A stretch of DNA of 64,000 nt from Xanthomonas pisi DSM 18956 (GTDB lineage Bacteria > Pseudomonadota > Gammaproteobacteria > Xanthomonadales > Xanthomonadaceae): NCBI RefSeq assembly GCF_001010415.1, contig NZ_JPLE01000035.1, positions 26,107 through 90,106 of the forward strand, given 5' to 3'. The notes under the pieces were generated by a model. That model saw only the letters and a list, made by a program, of their open reading frames with translations, ran no database searches and was not told the DNA's origin. Below, in pieces: positions 50,641-59,896 of the stretch (position 1 is its first letter; each line of letters begins with the position of its first letter). Made by a program: the position numbers and the translations under genes.

Positions 50641-51110
50641 GCGTGATGCTCCAGGGAGGATGAAAAAGAACCGGCGATGTGCCGATGCGCACGCGGCTGG
50701 GGGCGCGCGGCGCAGGGATCGTTCGCCACTTGCGCGGCAAAGCGCGCCGGCGTGCAGCCAGTGGCGTTGCGAAAGCTGCGGACGAAATGGCTTTGATCGA
50801 AGAAACACAGATCGGTGGCGATCTGGCTGATGGTGTGGCGGCCTTCACGCAGCATGGCCTGGGCGCGTTCGAGGCGACGACGACGCAGATACTCCATCGG
50901 GCTGGCGCCCAGCGCATCGCGAAACACGCGCGCAAAATGGAAGCGGCTCATGCAGGCGGCGCCGGCCAGTTGCGTCACGCCGATGGGCTCGTACAGATGC
51001 GTGTCGATGTACTGCAGCGCTCTGGCCACGGCACGTGCGCGCGGGGCGTACAGTGCGTTGGTGTTGCCTGCATGCAGATCGGGGCGACCGGCGGCAGTCA
51101 GACGTGCCAT
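50637..51110 (-). CDS. AraC-family regulator of the amidohydrolase operon
   Basis: This 157-residue protein is mostly the two-helix-turn-helix AraC DNA-binding domain: C-M-S-R-F-H-F-A-R-V-F-R, G-A-S-P-M-E-Y-L-R-R-R-R-L, F-F-D-Q-S-H-F-V-R-S-F-R. A short N-terminus leaves no room for a ligand-binding cupin, so it resembles SoxS/MarA-type regulators. Its stop overlaps the isochorismatase start. It is the first gene of the operon and probably autoregulates. An inverted repeat lies 44-77 bases upstream of its ATG. Confidence 0.88.
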   Translation of the reverse strand: MARLTAAGRPDLHAGNTNALYAPRARAVARALQYIDTHLYEPIGVTQLAGAACMSRFHFARVFRDALGASPMEYLRRRRLERAQAMLREGRHTISQIATDLCFFDQSHFVRSFRNATGCTPARFAAQVANDPCAARPQPRAHRHIAGSFSSSLEHHA

Positions 51111-51153
51111 GTGGTGTCTCCGGCGGGGAATGGCGCCATGGTGGGGCGAACCT

Positions 51154-51187
51154 GCCGATCGCCTCACCCCTGATGGTGAGGCCGATC
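51154..51187. promoter_or_regulatory. Inverted repeat upstream of the araC gene
   Basis: GATCGCCTCACC pairs with GGTGAGGCCGATC (one bulged C) around a six-base loop. A second palindrome, GCTCAC...GTGAGC, follows at 51188-51207, so the GTGA/TCAC element is reiterated. Location fits an operator for the AraC-type regulator or the divergent kinase gene; a hairpin in the 5' leader is the alternative. Confidence 0.45.
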
Positions 51188-51572
51188 GCTCACTCTTTCG
51201 GGTGAGCGGCATGCGTGCTGCCACAAGCACGCATGGGATCGCACGGGTGCATCGTCATGGCATGCATCGCGCCTGCACGCCGACGCAGCGGCGATACCGC
51301 GCCGTCGTTTCTGTCGCGCTTTGCAGTGTCCAAGCCGGCATCCACAACGCACGCAAACCAAGCGGACGCCAGCGCACGAATGACACGCTGCAAGGCAGCG
51401 TCATTACTGCTGCAACCCACCGCTGGCATCCAGCTCGGCGCACACTGCATCGCAGCGACACGCACGCACCCCACGCAACATGCCGGTCCATGCGTAGCCG
51501 ATTTCCTGCCCGACCTGCCTCCCCCGAAAGAGGTGGTGGTGCTTGGCCCCGATCTCGCCCGACAATGCTGCA

Positions 51573-54500
51573 ATGCCGCGCGAGCCCCCCATCCGATTCC
51601 ACCTGCTCTGGCGCCTGTGCGCGGCGGTGATCGTTGTGATGTGCAGTTGCGGGTGGCCGTGCAATCCCGTGTACGCCCAAGGCATCGCCGCAACGCGTGC
51701 GGGGCTGCTGCAATTCCACCACACCGCCTGGAGCACCGAGCGCGGCGCACCGGCCGATATCTGGGATATCCAGCAAGCCGAGGCCGGGCCATTGTGGCTG
51801 GCGACCGGATTTGGCCTGTTTCAGTTCGATGGCGACCGTTTCGCGCGGCAGGCGGCGCCGGATGGCGAGGCCTATGCGTCGCACAACATGACCACGCTTG
51901 CGCTGGCGCCGGACGATACCGCCTGGATCGGCTACTTCAACGCCGGCATCGATCGCGTTGCCGACGGGCACCTGACGCACTTCAGCCCGGGCAAGGACGT
52001 GCCCGCCGGCATGGTGTTCCGCATCGAGCACGATGGCAGTGGGCGCTGGTGGGCTGCCATCGATGGCGGTTTGTGCTGGTTCGATGGGCAGCGCTGGCAG
52101 CGTGCAGGCGCCGACTGGGGCTACACCGCCGAGCGCGCGCATTGGCTGCTGCGCGATGTGCGCGGCACGCTCTGGGTCAGCGACGGCACCCAGATTCTGT
52201 CGTTGCGGCCTGGCGCCAAACGCTTCGAACCCAGCGGCCAGCAGGTGGGTCTTTACGTCACCTTGGCCGAAAGTCCGGACGGAGCGATCTGGGTCGCAGA
52301 CCCGTACCGCGGCGTGTTTGCGTTGACCGATGCGCAGGGCCACGTGCTGCCCGCCGCGGCCCGTGCCCGGCTGCAATTTCCCGGGCTGTTCGCGCGGCGC
52401 ATCCGGTTCATGCGCGATGGCGCGCTATGGGGCAGCGACTACGCGGCGCATGGCCTGTTCCGGATCGCCTTGCCCACATCGCCCACGCCGGTGCTGGAAC
52501 GCTTCGGAACCGTACAAGGCCTGACCTCGGCCACTGCCGGCCCCTTGCTCGAAGACCGCGAAGGCAATCTGTGGGCCGGTACCAATCTGGGCCTCAACCG
52601 GTTCCGGCATCGCGCGTTGTTGCCATTGGCGTCCTTGCTGCCGGGCCAGGCGATGGCCGTGGCGACCTTCAATCCCGCGCCGGGCACCGCCGCACGCCCG
52701 CTCCTGGCCAGCCTGCGCGATGGCCGGCTGCTGGCCTTGAGCCGCGATCGCGTGGAAGGTTTGCAGCATGGTGCGTCCCACCACATCCTGGATGTGCCGG
52801 CGACCGCCAACGGCTGGGTGCTTGGCGAGCACGCCTTGCTGCGTCTGCAGGTCGGCCGCGTGCAACCGGTGGCGCTGCCGCTCGGCCTGGCGACCGGCGC
52901 CATCCGCGCCTTCGTCGTGGACAACCGCAACCATCCCTGGGTCTGCCCGGATGCCGGCGGCCCCTACGCTTTCGACGGCAGCGCCTGGCAGCCGCTGCCC
53001 GATCTGCAGGACAGCCCGTGCACGGTGCTGGCCAATACGCGCGATGGCGGCCTGTGGGTGGGCACCATCAAGGGCGATGCGCGCCTGCTGCAGGGCCGGC
53101 AGGTGACGCACTACAGCGCAGAAAATGGCCTGTCGGTGGGGCCGATCACCGCCATCTGGCAAGGCCCGTCGCTCACGCTGGTCGCCGGCGAAACCGGGCT
53201 GGCAGCGCTGGGCGCCGACGGCCGGTTCCGGCAAGTGGCCGATCAGACCAATCCGCTCCTGCAGGGCATCACCGGCATCGTGCAGGACCGGCACGGCACG
53301 CTGTGGTTGAACGGCAACCGCGGCGTGGTGCAGATCGCTCAACGTGCGCTGCTACAGAGCGTGCAATCGGGCGTGGGCAGCCCGGCGCTGCGCCTGTACG
53401 ACATCATGGACGGGTTGCCCGGTGTCGCTCAGCAGGCCACACCGGTCCCCACGGCCATCGCCGCCGACGACGGCCTGTTGTGGTTCACCACCAACCAGGG
53501 CCTGGCCTGGCTGAACCCCGAACAGACCTACCGCAACCCCACCGCGCCGGAGGTCTTCATCACCGACGTGGTCGCCAACGACCGTCCCTACCCGCGCACC
53601 GCCGGGCTGCGCCTGCCCAAGTGGACGCACCGCCTGCGCATCGGCTACGACGCCGTGAGCCTGACCCGGCCCGAACGCGTGCGCTTCCGCTACCGGCTGG
53701 AGGGCGTGGACGCGCAATGGCAGGACGCCGGCAACCGTAACGAGGCGTTCTATACCAACCTCGCGCCCGGCCGTTACCGCTTCCGCATTGCCGCCGCCAA
53801 CAACGATGGCGTGTGGAACGCGCGCGGCGACACGCTGGACTTCGTCATCGAAGCGGCCTTCGTGCAGACCTGGCAATTCAAGGTGTGCGTCGCGCTCGCG
53901 CTGCTGCTGACGCTTGCGATGCTGTGGCGCATGCGCACCCGGCGTATTGCCGGACGCCTGCGTGCACGCCTGGAAGAGCGCTACCGCGAACGCGAGCGCA
54001 TCGCGCGCGAGTTGCACGACACCTTGTTGCAGGGCACGCAGGGCCTGATCCTGCGGCTGCATGCCGCCAGCCGCTCGTTGCCGCAGGACGACCCGCGGCG
54101 GCTGGAGCTCGAACAGGCGGTCGACCTGGCCGAGAATGCGCTGATCGAAGGCCGCGACCGCGTCAATGGCCTGCGCGACAGTTATTCGCTGCGCCAGGAT
54201 CTGGCCGCCGCACTGCAGCGCGCACGCGAGGCCACCATGCCACCGCCGTCTGCCGAACTGCAGGTGTCGGTTGAAGGACGCCCGGTGGCGCTGCGTCCGA
54301 TGGTGGCCGACGAAGTGTTCCAGCTTGGCCGCGAAGCATTGGCCAATGCCGATCGCCATGCCGGCGCCGCGCGCATCGCGCTGGAACTGCGCTACGGTTC
54401 ACGTGACTTCGTGCTGCGCATCCGCGACGATGGCTGCGGCCTGGATCCGGACGTGCTGCATGGGCATGCGCGCACCGGGCACTGGGGGCTGACCGGCATG

Positions 54501-54665
54501 CAGGAACGCGCCAAACGCATCGGCGCCACGATGCAGTTGTGGTCGCGTCCAGGCAGCGGCACCGCAATCCAGATCACGCTTCCGGCCCGCACCGCCTATG
54601 CGACGCCACCGCGCTGGTGGCGGCGATTTCGACCTGCACGCTCCACGGAGAGCTCCAATGGCTGA
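51573..54665 (+). CDS. Beta-propeller sensor histidine kinase (HisKA_3)
   Basis: This 1030-residue membrane sensor has an N-terminal signal/anchor (about 10-35) and a periplasmic region of 12 or more propeller repeats (W-x-A-T-G-x-G-L-F-x-F-D style). A Y_Y_Y domain (about 680-755) and a transmembrane helix (about 768-788) follow. The kinase then has His815 in E-R-I-A-R-E-L-H-D-T-L-L-Q and an HATPase with D-D-G-C-G-L and G-L-T-G-M-Q-E-R. Related sensors detect polysaccharide fragments. The ATG at 51573 opens the signal peptide. It overlaps its response regulator by eight bases. Confidence 0.92.
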   Translation: MPREPPIRFHLLWRLCAAVIVVMCSCGWPCNPVYAQGIAATRAGLLQFHHTAWSTERGAPADIWDIQQAEAGPLWLATGFGLFQFDGDRFARQAAPDGEAYASHNMTTLALAPDDTAWIGYFNAGIDRVADGHLTHFSPGKDVPAGMVFRIEHDGSGRWWAAIDGGLCWFDGQRWQRAGADWGYTAERAHWLLRDVRGTLWVSDGTQILSLRPGAKRFEPSGQQVGLYVTLAESPDGAIWVADPYRGVFALTDAQGHVLPAAARARLQFPGLFARRIRFMRDGALWGSDYAAHGLFRIALPTSPTPVLERFGTVQGLTSATAGPLLEDREGNLWAGTNLGLNRFRHRALLPLASLLPGQAMAVATFNPAPGTAARPLLASLRDGRLLALSRDRVEGLQHGASHHILDVPATANGWVLGEHALLRLQVGRVQPVALPLGLATGAIRAFVVDNRNHPWVCPDAGGPYAFDGSAWQPLPDLQDSPCTVLANTRDGGLWVGTIKGDARLLQGRQVTHYSAENGLSVGPITAIWQGPSLTLVAGETGLAALGADGRFRQVADQTNPLLQGITGIVQDRHGTLWLNGNRGVVQIAQRALLQSVQSGVGSPALRLYDIMDGLPGVAQQATPVPTAIAADDGLLWFTTNQGLAWLNPEQTYRNPTAPEVFITDVVANDRPYPRTAGLRLPKWTHRLRIGYDAVSLTRPERVRFRYRLEGVDAQWQDAGNRNEAFYTNLAPGRYRFRIAAANNDGVWNARGDTLDFVIEAAFVQTWQFKVCVALALLLTLAMLWRMRTRRIAGRLRARLEERYRERERIARELHDTLLQGTQGLILRLHAASRSLPQDDPRRLELEQAVDLAENALIEGRDRVNGLRDSYSLRQDLAAALQRAREATMPPPSAELQVSVEGRPVALRPMVADEVFQLGREALANADRHAGAARIALELRYGSRDFVLRIRDDGCGLDPDVLHGHARTGHWGLTGMQERAKRIGATMQLWSRPGSGTAIQITLPARTAYATPPRWWRRFRPARSTESSNG

Positions 54666-55299
54666 GATGGTCAAACCGACCGACGTGCTGGTGGTAGACG
54701 ATCATCCGCTGCTGCGCGACGGTCTCAGTGCCATGCTCGCCGCCGAACACGACATGCGTGTGGTCGGCGAGGCCGAAGACGGCGAACAGGCCGTGGCCTG
54801 CTACGCCAGCCTGCGTCCGGACGTGGTGCTGATGGATCTGCAGATGCCGCGCGTGGATGGCGTCGAAGCCATCCAGCGCATCCGCCGTGTCGACCCCGCC
54901 GCCAAGGTCATCGTGTTGACCACCTATACCGGCGATGTGCGTGCGGTGCGCGCACTGCAGGCCGGCGCCTGCGGCTATCTGCTCAAGAGCGCGCTGCGCC
55001 GCGAGCTGGTCGACACCATCCGCGACGTGCGCCGCGGCCAGCGGCGGCATGTTCCGGCGTCGGTGGCCGAAAACATCGCCGCCCACGTGCTCGACGACGC
55101 GCTGTCCGGCCGCGAGACGGAGGTACTGAGCCTGGTGGCCACCGGATGCTCCAACAAGCAGATCGGCAATGCCTTGAGCATTTCCGAAGAGACGGTCAAG
55201 GCGCATATGAAGAACATCCTGGCCAAGCTCGGCGTGCGCGATCGCACCCATGCGGTCACCGTCGCCCTGCGCCGGGGAATCCTGTCGCTGGAAACCTGA
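54658..55299 (+). CDS. NarL/FixJ-family response regulator
   Basis: This 213-residue regulator has an N-terminal receiver with Asp14-Asp15 and phosphoacceptor Asp60 in V-L-M-D-L-Q-M-P, and the Lys of Y-L-L-K-S-A. A C-terminal LuxR helix-turn-helix follows (L-S-G-R-E-T-E-V-L to E-T-V-K-A-H-M-K-N-I-L-A-K-L). Its ATG lies inside the end of the kinase gene, and CACGGAG precedes it, so they form a cognate pair. Targets are not evident; the downstream Cache-HAMP gene is 410 bases away with its own possible promoter. Confidence 0.94.
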   Translation: MAEMVKPTDVLVVDDHPLLRDGLSAMLAAEHDMRVVGEAEDGEQAVACYASLRPDVVLMDLQMPRVDGVEAIQRIRRVDPAAKVIVLTTYTGDVRAVRALQAGACGYLLKSALRRELVDTIRDVRRGQRRHVPASVAENIAAHVLDDALSGRETEVLSLVATGCSNKQIGNALSISEETVKAHMKNILAKLGVRDRTHAVTVALRRGILSLET

Positions 55300-55610
55300 G
55301 CCGCCTGCGACCAGGCAGATCGCAAGCGTCGGTCGCTGTTCAAACACCGCTGCATCCGCTCATCGCTGGCGCGCGGCAACGACAGGCGGGATGCCAAGAC
55401 GCCCCGCGCGCATCGACCGGCTCACCGACGGCGCCGCAATGGACCGCCCCTGGAGGGCTCGCCCGTCCCGCCGCCCACCGCGCCCGCCAGCGCCAACTCT
55501 GTAACCCGGTCCACCGTTCTTGAACGCAAGGCGCACGATGCGATCGACGCGCCCTGCCAAATCGATCGGCTTGAGCTATCTTATGCACCGCCAAGCGGCA
55601 TGGGGGCCGC

Positions 55611-55637
55611 TTCAGCATCTTGTCTGACAGCCGATAA
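55611..55637 (+). promoter_or_regulatory. Candidate FliA (sigma28) promoter for the Cache-HAMP gene
   Basis: GCCGATAA at 55630-55637 matches the sigma28 -10 consensus exactly. A weak TTCA lies 15 bases upstream (consensus TAAA). The leader also holds a strong hairpin, CCGCCGCA/TGCGGCGG (55651-55672), before the ATG at 55712. The rest of the interval 55300-55610 shows no gene. Confidence 0.4.
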
Positions 55638-55711
55638 CGGCTAGGTCCGACCGCCGCACAGCGCTGCGGCGGCACTCGATTCAATCACTAAACGCGTTCA
55701 GGGGAATTGCG

Positions 55712-56839
55712 ATGCTTCGTCACTCTTTGCGGGTGCGCCTGCTGTTGCCGGTGCTGGCCTTGGTGCTGGTCGTGGTGGTGGCACTCACGGTCATTCTGGC
55801 CATTACCGAAGCGAACCGGGTCAAGTTCGAGACCGGCGACGCGATCGAGCGCCAGTCGGTGTCCTTGCAGACCTTGTTCGCCGTCACCCGCTCGATGATG
55901 CTCGACCGCGTCAATTCCTCGATGCGCCAGCTGCGCAAGGAAGCCAATGCGCAGGGCGCCCCGAGCATCGGCAGCGAAATCCGCGTCGCCGACCGCAGCG
56001 CCAACGACCTGCTGCTGGGCCAGCGCCCGCAGGCCAACGTCTTCACCATGCTGGACGACGTCACCGCCATCCACGAAGGCACCGCGACGCTGTTCTCGCG
56101 TACCGGCGATGAGTTCGTGCGTATCTCCACCAACGTCAAGAAGGACGACGGCAGCCGCGCCATCGGCACCGTGCTCGACCCCAACGGCCAGGCTGCCGCC
56201 AAGCTGCGCAACGGCGAAAGCTTCTACGGTGTGGTCGACATCCTCGGCAACCCGTACGTCACCGGCTACGAGCCGATCTTTGCCGGCAACGACAAGCGCG
56301 TCATCGGCGCCTGGTACGTCGGCTACAAAGCCGACACCCAGGCCCTGGAGAACGTGGTCAGCAGCCGTCGCGTGCTCGATTCCGGCTTCATTGCCGTGTT
56401 CGACAGCAAGAACAAGCTGCGCTTCCAGTCCACCACCGGTGCCACCACCGACACCGCCACCATCGAGCGCATCGTCAAGGACAGCCCGGACGACTGGGTC
56501 GTGACCAAGCAGGAAGTGCCCGACTGGGGCTTCACCCTGGTCTCGGCGTATCCCAAGAGCGACGTCAATGGCGTGATCGTGCGCCAGTCGCTGTGGATCG
56601 CCGGCATCGGCCTGCTGGTCTGCGCCCTGTTGCTCGGCCTGCAGTGGGCCCTGATCTGGAACCGCGTGCTGCGCCCCATCCAGCATCTGACCACCGTGGC
56701 CGAAGAACTGAGCCTGGGCAAGTGGAACCACACCATCGAAGAGGTCAACCTCAAGGATGAAATTGGTACCCTGGCGCGTGCCATCTCCCGCCTGTCCAAC
56801 AGTGTCCGGTTGGCCATGGAGCGCCTCAGCAAACGCTGA
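55712..56839 (+). CDS. Cache-HAMP membrane sensor without output domain
   Basis: This 375-residue protein is built like the front end of a chemoreceptor: helix 1 at about 8-32, a periplasmic Cache (single-Cache 3/2-like) domain with Y-G-V-V-D-I-L-G-N-P-Y-V-T-G-Y-E-P-I at about 172-190, helix 2 at about 292-312, and a HAMP with P-I-Q-H-L-T-T-V-A-E-E-L. It then stops after a short helix (R-L-S-N-S-V-R-L-A-M-E-R-L), so no methyl-accepting domain, kinase or cyclase is present. The next gene starts 44 bases later and probably encodes the cytosolic partner. Confidence 0.88.
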   Translation: MLRHSLRVRLLLPVLALVLVVVVALTVILAITEANRVKFETGDAIERQSVSLQTLFAVTRSMMLDRVNSSMRQLRKEANAQGAPSIGSEIRVADRSANDLLLGQRPQANVFTMLDDVTAIHEGTATLFSRTGDEFVRISTNVKKDDGSRAIGTVLDPNGQAAAKLRNGESFYGVVDILGNPYVTGYEPIFAGNDKRVIGAWYVGYKADTQALENVVSSRRVLDSGFIAVFDSKNKLRFQSTTGATTDTATIERIVKDSPDDWVVTKQEVPDWGFTLVSAYPKSDVNGVIVRQSLWIAGIGLLVCALLLGLQWALIWNRVLRPIQHLTTVAEELSLGKWNHTIEEVNLKDEIGTLARAISRLSNSVRLAMERLSKR

Positions 56840-56883
56840 GCCGCTCCACCCGATTTCGTACCAGATGATGCAAGGAAGACGCC

Positions 56884-57510
56884 ATGTCCAATGAATTCCG
56901 TCCGCTGATCGAGGTCCTGCGCGAGCTCAGGGCGCTGGCACTGAAGAAGGCGTCCGGCTTTCTGTTTGTCGTCACCGAAGAAAACCATTCCTGCATCGTC
57001 CGCCTCAATGCCGGGCAGATCGAAGAAGTGGTCTTCCGCATGCTGCGCAATGACGAGGCGGTGCAACGCCTCACCATGGTCGGCGCTGCGAAGGCCCGCT
57101 TCCAGGCAGACCCCGGTGCCGGACTGGGCAAACCATCGCTGCTGAGCGACGACTCGCGCCAGTGGTTGATGGGCGGTTTCGAGCAGGATCTGGGCGGCGC
57201 CCCTGCCCCGGCGCGTGCCGTCGTGGCACCGGCGCCAGCAGCGGCTGCTCCGGTGGCAGCCGCTGCGCCAGCACCCGCGCCGTCAGGCAACGCCAGTGCC
57301 GGCGCGCCCGACGATCGGGTACGCGATGCCCTGGAAAAAGTCGCGCTGAACTATCTCGGCCCCATCGCCGGCATGTTGTGCGACGAAGCCTGGGAAGCGT
57401 CCAGCGATATCGAGCAGGTACTCAGCCAGCTCGGCGCCAATCTGGCCACGCCGCAGGAATCGCAGAAGTTCATGACCGACGCGCGCACGGCATTGGCACG
57501 CGTGCGCTGA
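56884..57510 (+). CDS. Two-domain cytosolic protein, likely partner of the Cache-HAMP sensor
   Basis: This 208-residue protein has an N-terminal alpha/beta domain (1-100; F-L-F-V-V-T-E-E-N-H-S-C-I-V-R-L-N-A-G-Q) that resembles PATAN/DUF4388-type or Roadblock-like modules. An Ala/Pro linker (105-140) follows, then a C-terminal helical domain (145-208) with Y-L-G-P-I-A-G-M-L, similar to small domains (DUF8082-like) found beside signalling proteins. The function is not known to me. AAGGAAG near the ATG and the 44-base gap indicate co-expression with the sensor gene. It may relay HAMP signals to another protein. Confidence 0.75.
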   Translation: MSNEFRPLIEVLRELRALALKKASGFLFVVTEENHSCIVRLNAGQIEEVVFRMLRNDEAVQRLTMVGAAKARFQADPGAGLGKPSLLSDDSRQWLMGGFEQDLGGAPAPARAVVAPAPAAAAPVAAAAPAPAPSGNASAGAPDDRVRDALEKVALNYLGPIAGMLCDEAWEASSDIEQVLSQLGANLATPQESQKFMTDARTALARVR

Positions 57511-57635
57511 GGCGGGATCGGTAGCGAGCTGATCGTTTCAGCTCACTGCTGCATGCGACGCCGCAGGTTACCCATGCTGCACCTGATCTCGGCGGCCTTA
57601 GACGCATCGCCTTACCTGATTCCGATCGACACTGA

Positions 57636-57659
57636 CGAGCGCCTGGCGCTCGTTTTTTT
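57636..57659 (+). terminator. Rho-independent terminator after the sensor operon
   Basis: CGAGCG/CGCTCG hairpin with a five-base loop followed by seven T. The remainder of 57511-57885 shows no supported gene. Confidence 0.88.
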
Positions 57660-57885
57660 GCGTGTTCGCGACGCTGGCAAACAACAACGGGGCAGATGCA
57701 ATCGGCTGTTGTTGACCCTAGATGCACCTGCGCTGCGATCGCTGGCCTGCGATCGTCTAGGGCGCTGCGCGCGATGACGGTGGACTCCCGGATGGTCCTG
57801 GCCTATGTCACGTCCTGACAGGCGATGATGCGCAATCGCGTTGTTTCGCCCGCACCGGCGCCTGCGTGTTCGTCATCAAGCTGGG

Positions 57886-58449
57886 TCAGCGCAGCGCTGT
57901 CCAGTCGTCGATCTCCGATTTGAGGGCGGCGTCGGTGGCCAGCAATGCATTGGCCGCCTCGCCCAGCGGCGGTGATGTCGTATCCACGACGCCGATAGCC
58001 TGCAGCACGGTTTCCGCCTTCACGAATGCTCGGTTGCCTCGGTCGTAGAAACCGATCAGCAGCAGCCCTCTGGCGGTCAGGGTTCTGTCCGACCCGGTAA
58101 AAATCCGCTGTTCGACGATCAAGCGGGTTCCGCTCCAGCCGATGAGCCGTGTTTCAAGATCGAATGCGTGGAAGGGCTTGAGTTCCCTTCGAAACTGGAT
58201 CGCTCCCGAACCGACAATCGGCGCCCACTTCGCTCGCATCGCCACCTTGGCCAGACCGGTGCGCAGCACCATGTCCAGCCGCCCAAGATCGAAGATCGTC
58301 CAGTAACGTCCATTGGTCATGTGGACGTTGCCATCGATGTCGTTCGGCAACACGCGCAACCTGAGACGCGACACATCCGAGCGTGCGTGCATCCGCGGTC
58401 GGAACAGACTTGTCACGAACAAGACCAACAGGCGAAACCAGAGATTCAT
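57886..58449 (-). CDS. Hotdog-fold acyl-CoA thioesterase-like protein
   Basis: This 187-residue protein begins with a hydrophobic helix (MNLWFRLLVLFVTSLF), followed by a single hotdog domain. The motif P-N-D-I-D-G-N-V-H-M-T-N-G-R-Y is like 4HBT/FadM-type thioesterases and the YiiD-like group, where the Asp is catalytic. It probably hydrolyses acyl-CoA at the membrane. A stand-alone gene, it faces the sensor operon terminator. Confidence 0.85.
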   Translation of the reverse strand: MNLWFRLLVLFVTSLFRPRMHARSDVSRLRLRVLPNDIDGNVHMTNGRYWTIFDLGRLDMVLRTGLAKVAMRAKWAPIVGSGAIQFRRELKPFHAFDLETRLIGWSGTRLIVEQRIFTGSDRTLTARGLLLIGFYDRGNRAFVKAETVLQAIGVVDTTSPPLGEAANALLATDAALKSEIDDWTALR

Positions 58450-58942
58450 TCCACTACCTGCGATGGGTTAGGACATTGGTGAAATTTGACCGGCGGGTTC
58501 GGTGCTTGCTCATTAGGCCTGGCTAAAAACATGCCTGCCATCATGGCTTGCGCCCCCACTGCACAAGGGCACACCGACCGATTGGATGCAGCACGGCAGG
58601 AGCAACGTCTTCGCCATCGTGTGCGCATATTCTGCGATACAAACGACGGAAGTCGCGGCGACATCGGCTTGCCCTACTGCCCTGCAGACAGCACCAGGTG
58701 ATCGGACCGGCGCCCTGCAGGAGCGAGCAGCATGCGCGTTATCCAACACCGCGCATGCCGCTTGCCACACTACATCAGCGCGCCTTGAAAGCTGCTCGGC
58801 GCAGTCCCTGACTCAGGACGACAGCGTGTTATCGGTCTCGTGATGGGCGCTGATGCCGCCCATCGATGCGACTGTGCGAAAACACGGCATCGTCTTCCGG
58901 TTGGACGCCGAGAACGCTGCGCCCAGCAGGCAACCGATGCAG
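58450..58942. other. Gene-poor interval upstream of the thioesterase gene
   Basis: These 493 bases carry the thioesterase promoter region at the left and the 3' flank of the GST gene at the right. Short frames here have no ribosome sites or family resemblance. I see no repeat, RNA or mobile signature. Confidence 0.5.
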
Positions 58943-59752
58943 TCAGCTGGGCTGGAAGGCCAGCTTCAGCTCCGGGTACCACTGCGCAGTGACCGTGGCG
59001 ATGAAGCGCCCCAGGTTCGGAAGCGTGCGAGCGTAATCGGTGATGTCCGGGTGCAGGCCATGCGCCTGGAAGAACGCCTGGGTGAAACCGAAGACCACTG
59101 CGTCATAGGAACTGGGACGATCATTGCCGAGCAGGAAGCGCTTGTCGCCGATCAGCACGTCGATCGCGCTCAGATCTTTCTTGGCCTTGTCGATGATCTC
59201 CGCTTCGGTGAAGCGCGCAACGCCTTGATCGAAGCAGCGCTTGCGGAAGTCTTCCCGACGCGTCTTGAGCGCTTCCTGGATTTCGGGCGGCAGCGCGGTC
59301 GGGTCGCCAACCATGGTCTTCATCAGGAAGTCCCAGCCGCCTTGGTCGAAGAACTCGTAATAGATGATGATCCAGTAGAGATGGTCCTCTAGCGTGCCCT
59401 GCACCACCTGGCCGAGCGCTTTCTGCTCCGCGCTCAGGTGCGCATCGGGATCGCCGAGCGTGCCCTTGAGGTAGTCGATGATGAGGCCGCTGTCGGCAAT
59501 CCGGGTGTCGCCGACGGTGATGAAGGGCACTTTGCCGCGTGGGCCAACGTCGGGGACCGGCACCGAAACGAGCTCATGCCTGATGCCGAAGATCCGAAAA
59601 TACGCTTGCAACTTGGCGGCGTACGGGGAAAGGCTGGAAACGTAAGCCGACAGGCTGTTCTCGCCGAGCGTGACCGCATGCAGCTGCAGGACCGTCTCGG
59701 CATCGATGTGGAGGGCGTCGTACGGGTTCTCGTAAACAGGGTACTGCTTCAT
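58943..59752 (-). CDS. Glutathione S-transferase family protein (Fax/metaxin-like)
   Basis: This 269-residue protein has an N-terminal thioredoxin-like half with L-S-P-Y-A-A-K-L-Q-A-Y-F (GST site region), K-V-P-F-I-T-V-G and D-S-G-L-I-I-D-Y-L, the usual glutathione-binding cis-Pro and Asp-Ser elements. The helical C-terminal half resembles failed-axon-connections/metaxin-type GSTs. AAGGA precedes the ATG. It is divergent from a TetR gene across 144 bases and is probably its target. The role may be detoxification. Confidence 0.86.
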   Translation of the reverse strand: MKQYPVYENPYDALHIDAETVLQLHAVTLGENSLSAYVSSLSPYAAKLQAYFRIFGIRHELVSVPVPDVGPRGKVPFITVGDTRIADSGLIIDYLKGTLGDPDAHLSAEQKALGQVVQGTLEDHLYWIIIYYEFFDQGGWDFLMKTMVGDPTALPPEIQEALKTRREDFRKRCFDQGVARFTEAEIIDKAKKDLSAIDVLIGDKRFLLGNDRPSSYDAVVFGFTQAFFQAHGLHPDITDYARTLPNLGRFIATVTAQWYPELKLAFQPS

Positions 59753-59850
59753 CTTCAATTCCTTGAGCACTGGGTCGGTGGATATGGGTTGCCTGTGAAC
59801 AGGCAGGTGGGCGAGGCGGGCCGGATGACATGACAACCCGGCTCCGTTTT

Positions 59851-59866
59851 TGTACTGTATCGAACA
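59851..59866. promoter_or_regulatory. Weak palindrome, possible TetR operator
   Basis: TGTACTG-TA-TCGAACA has imperfect dyad symmetry with TGT/ACA ends. It lies between the divergent GST and TetR genes, 30 bases before the TetR ATG. Half-sites match at four of seven positions, so this is tentative. Confidence 0.3.
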
Positions 59867-59896
59867 TAAATCATCCCGACAAGGATTTTTTGCGAA

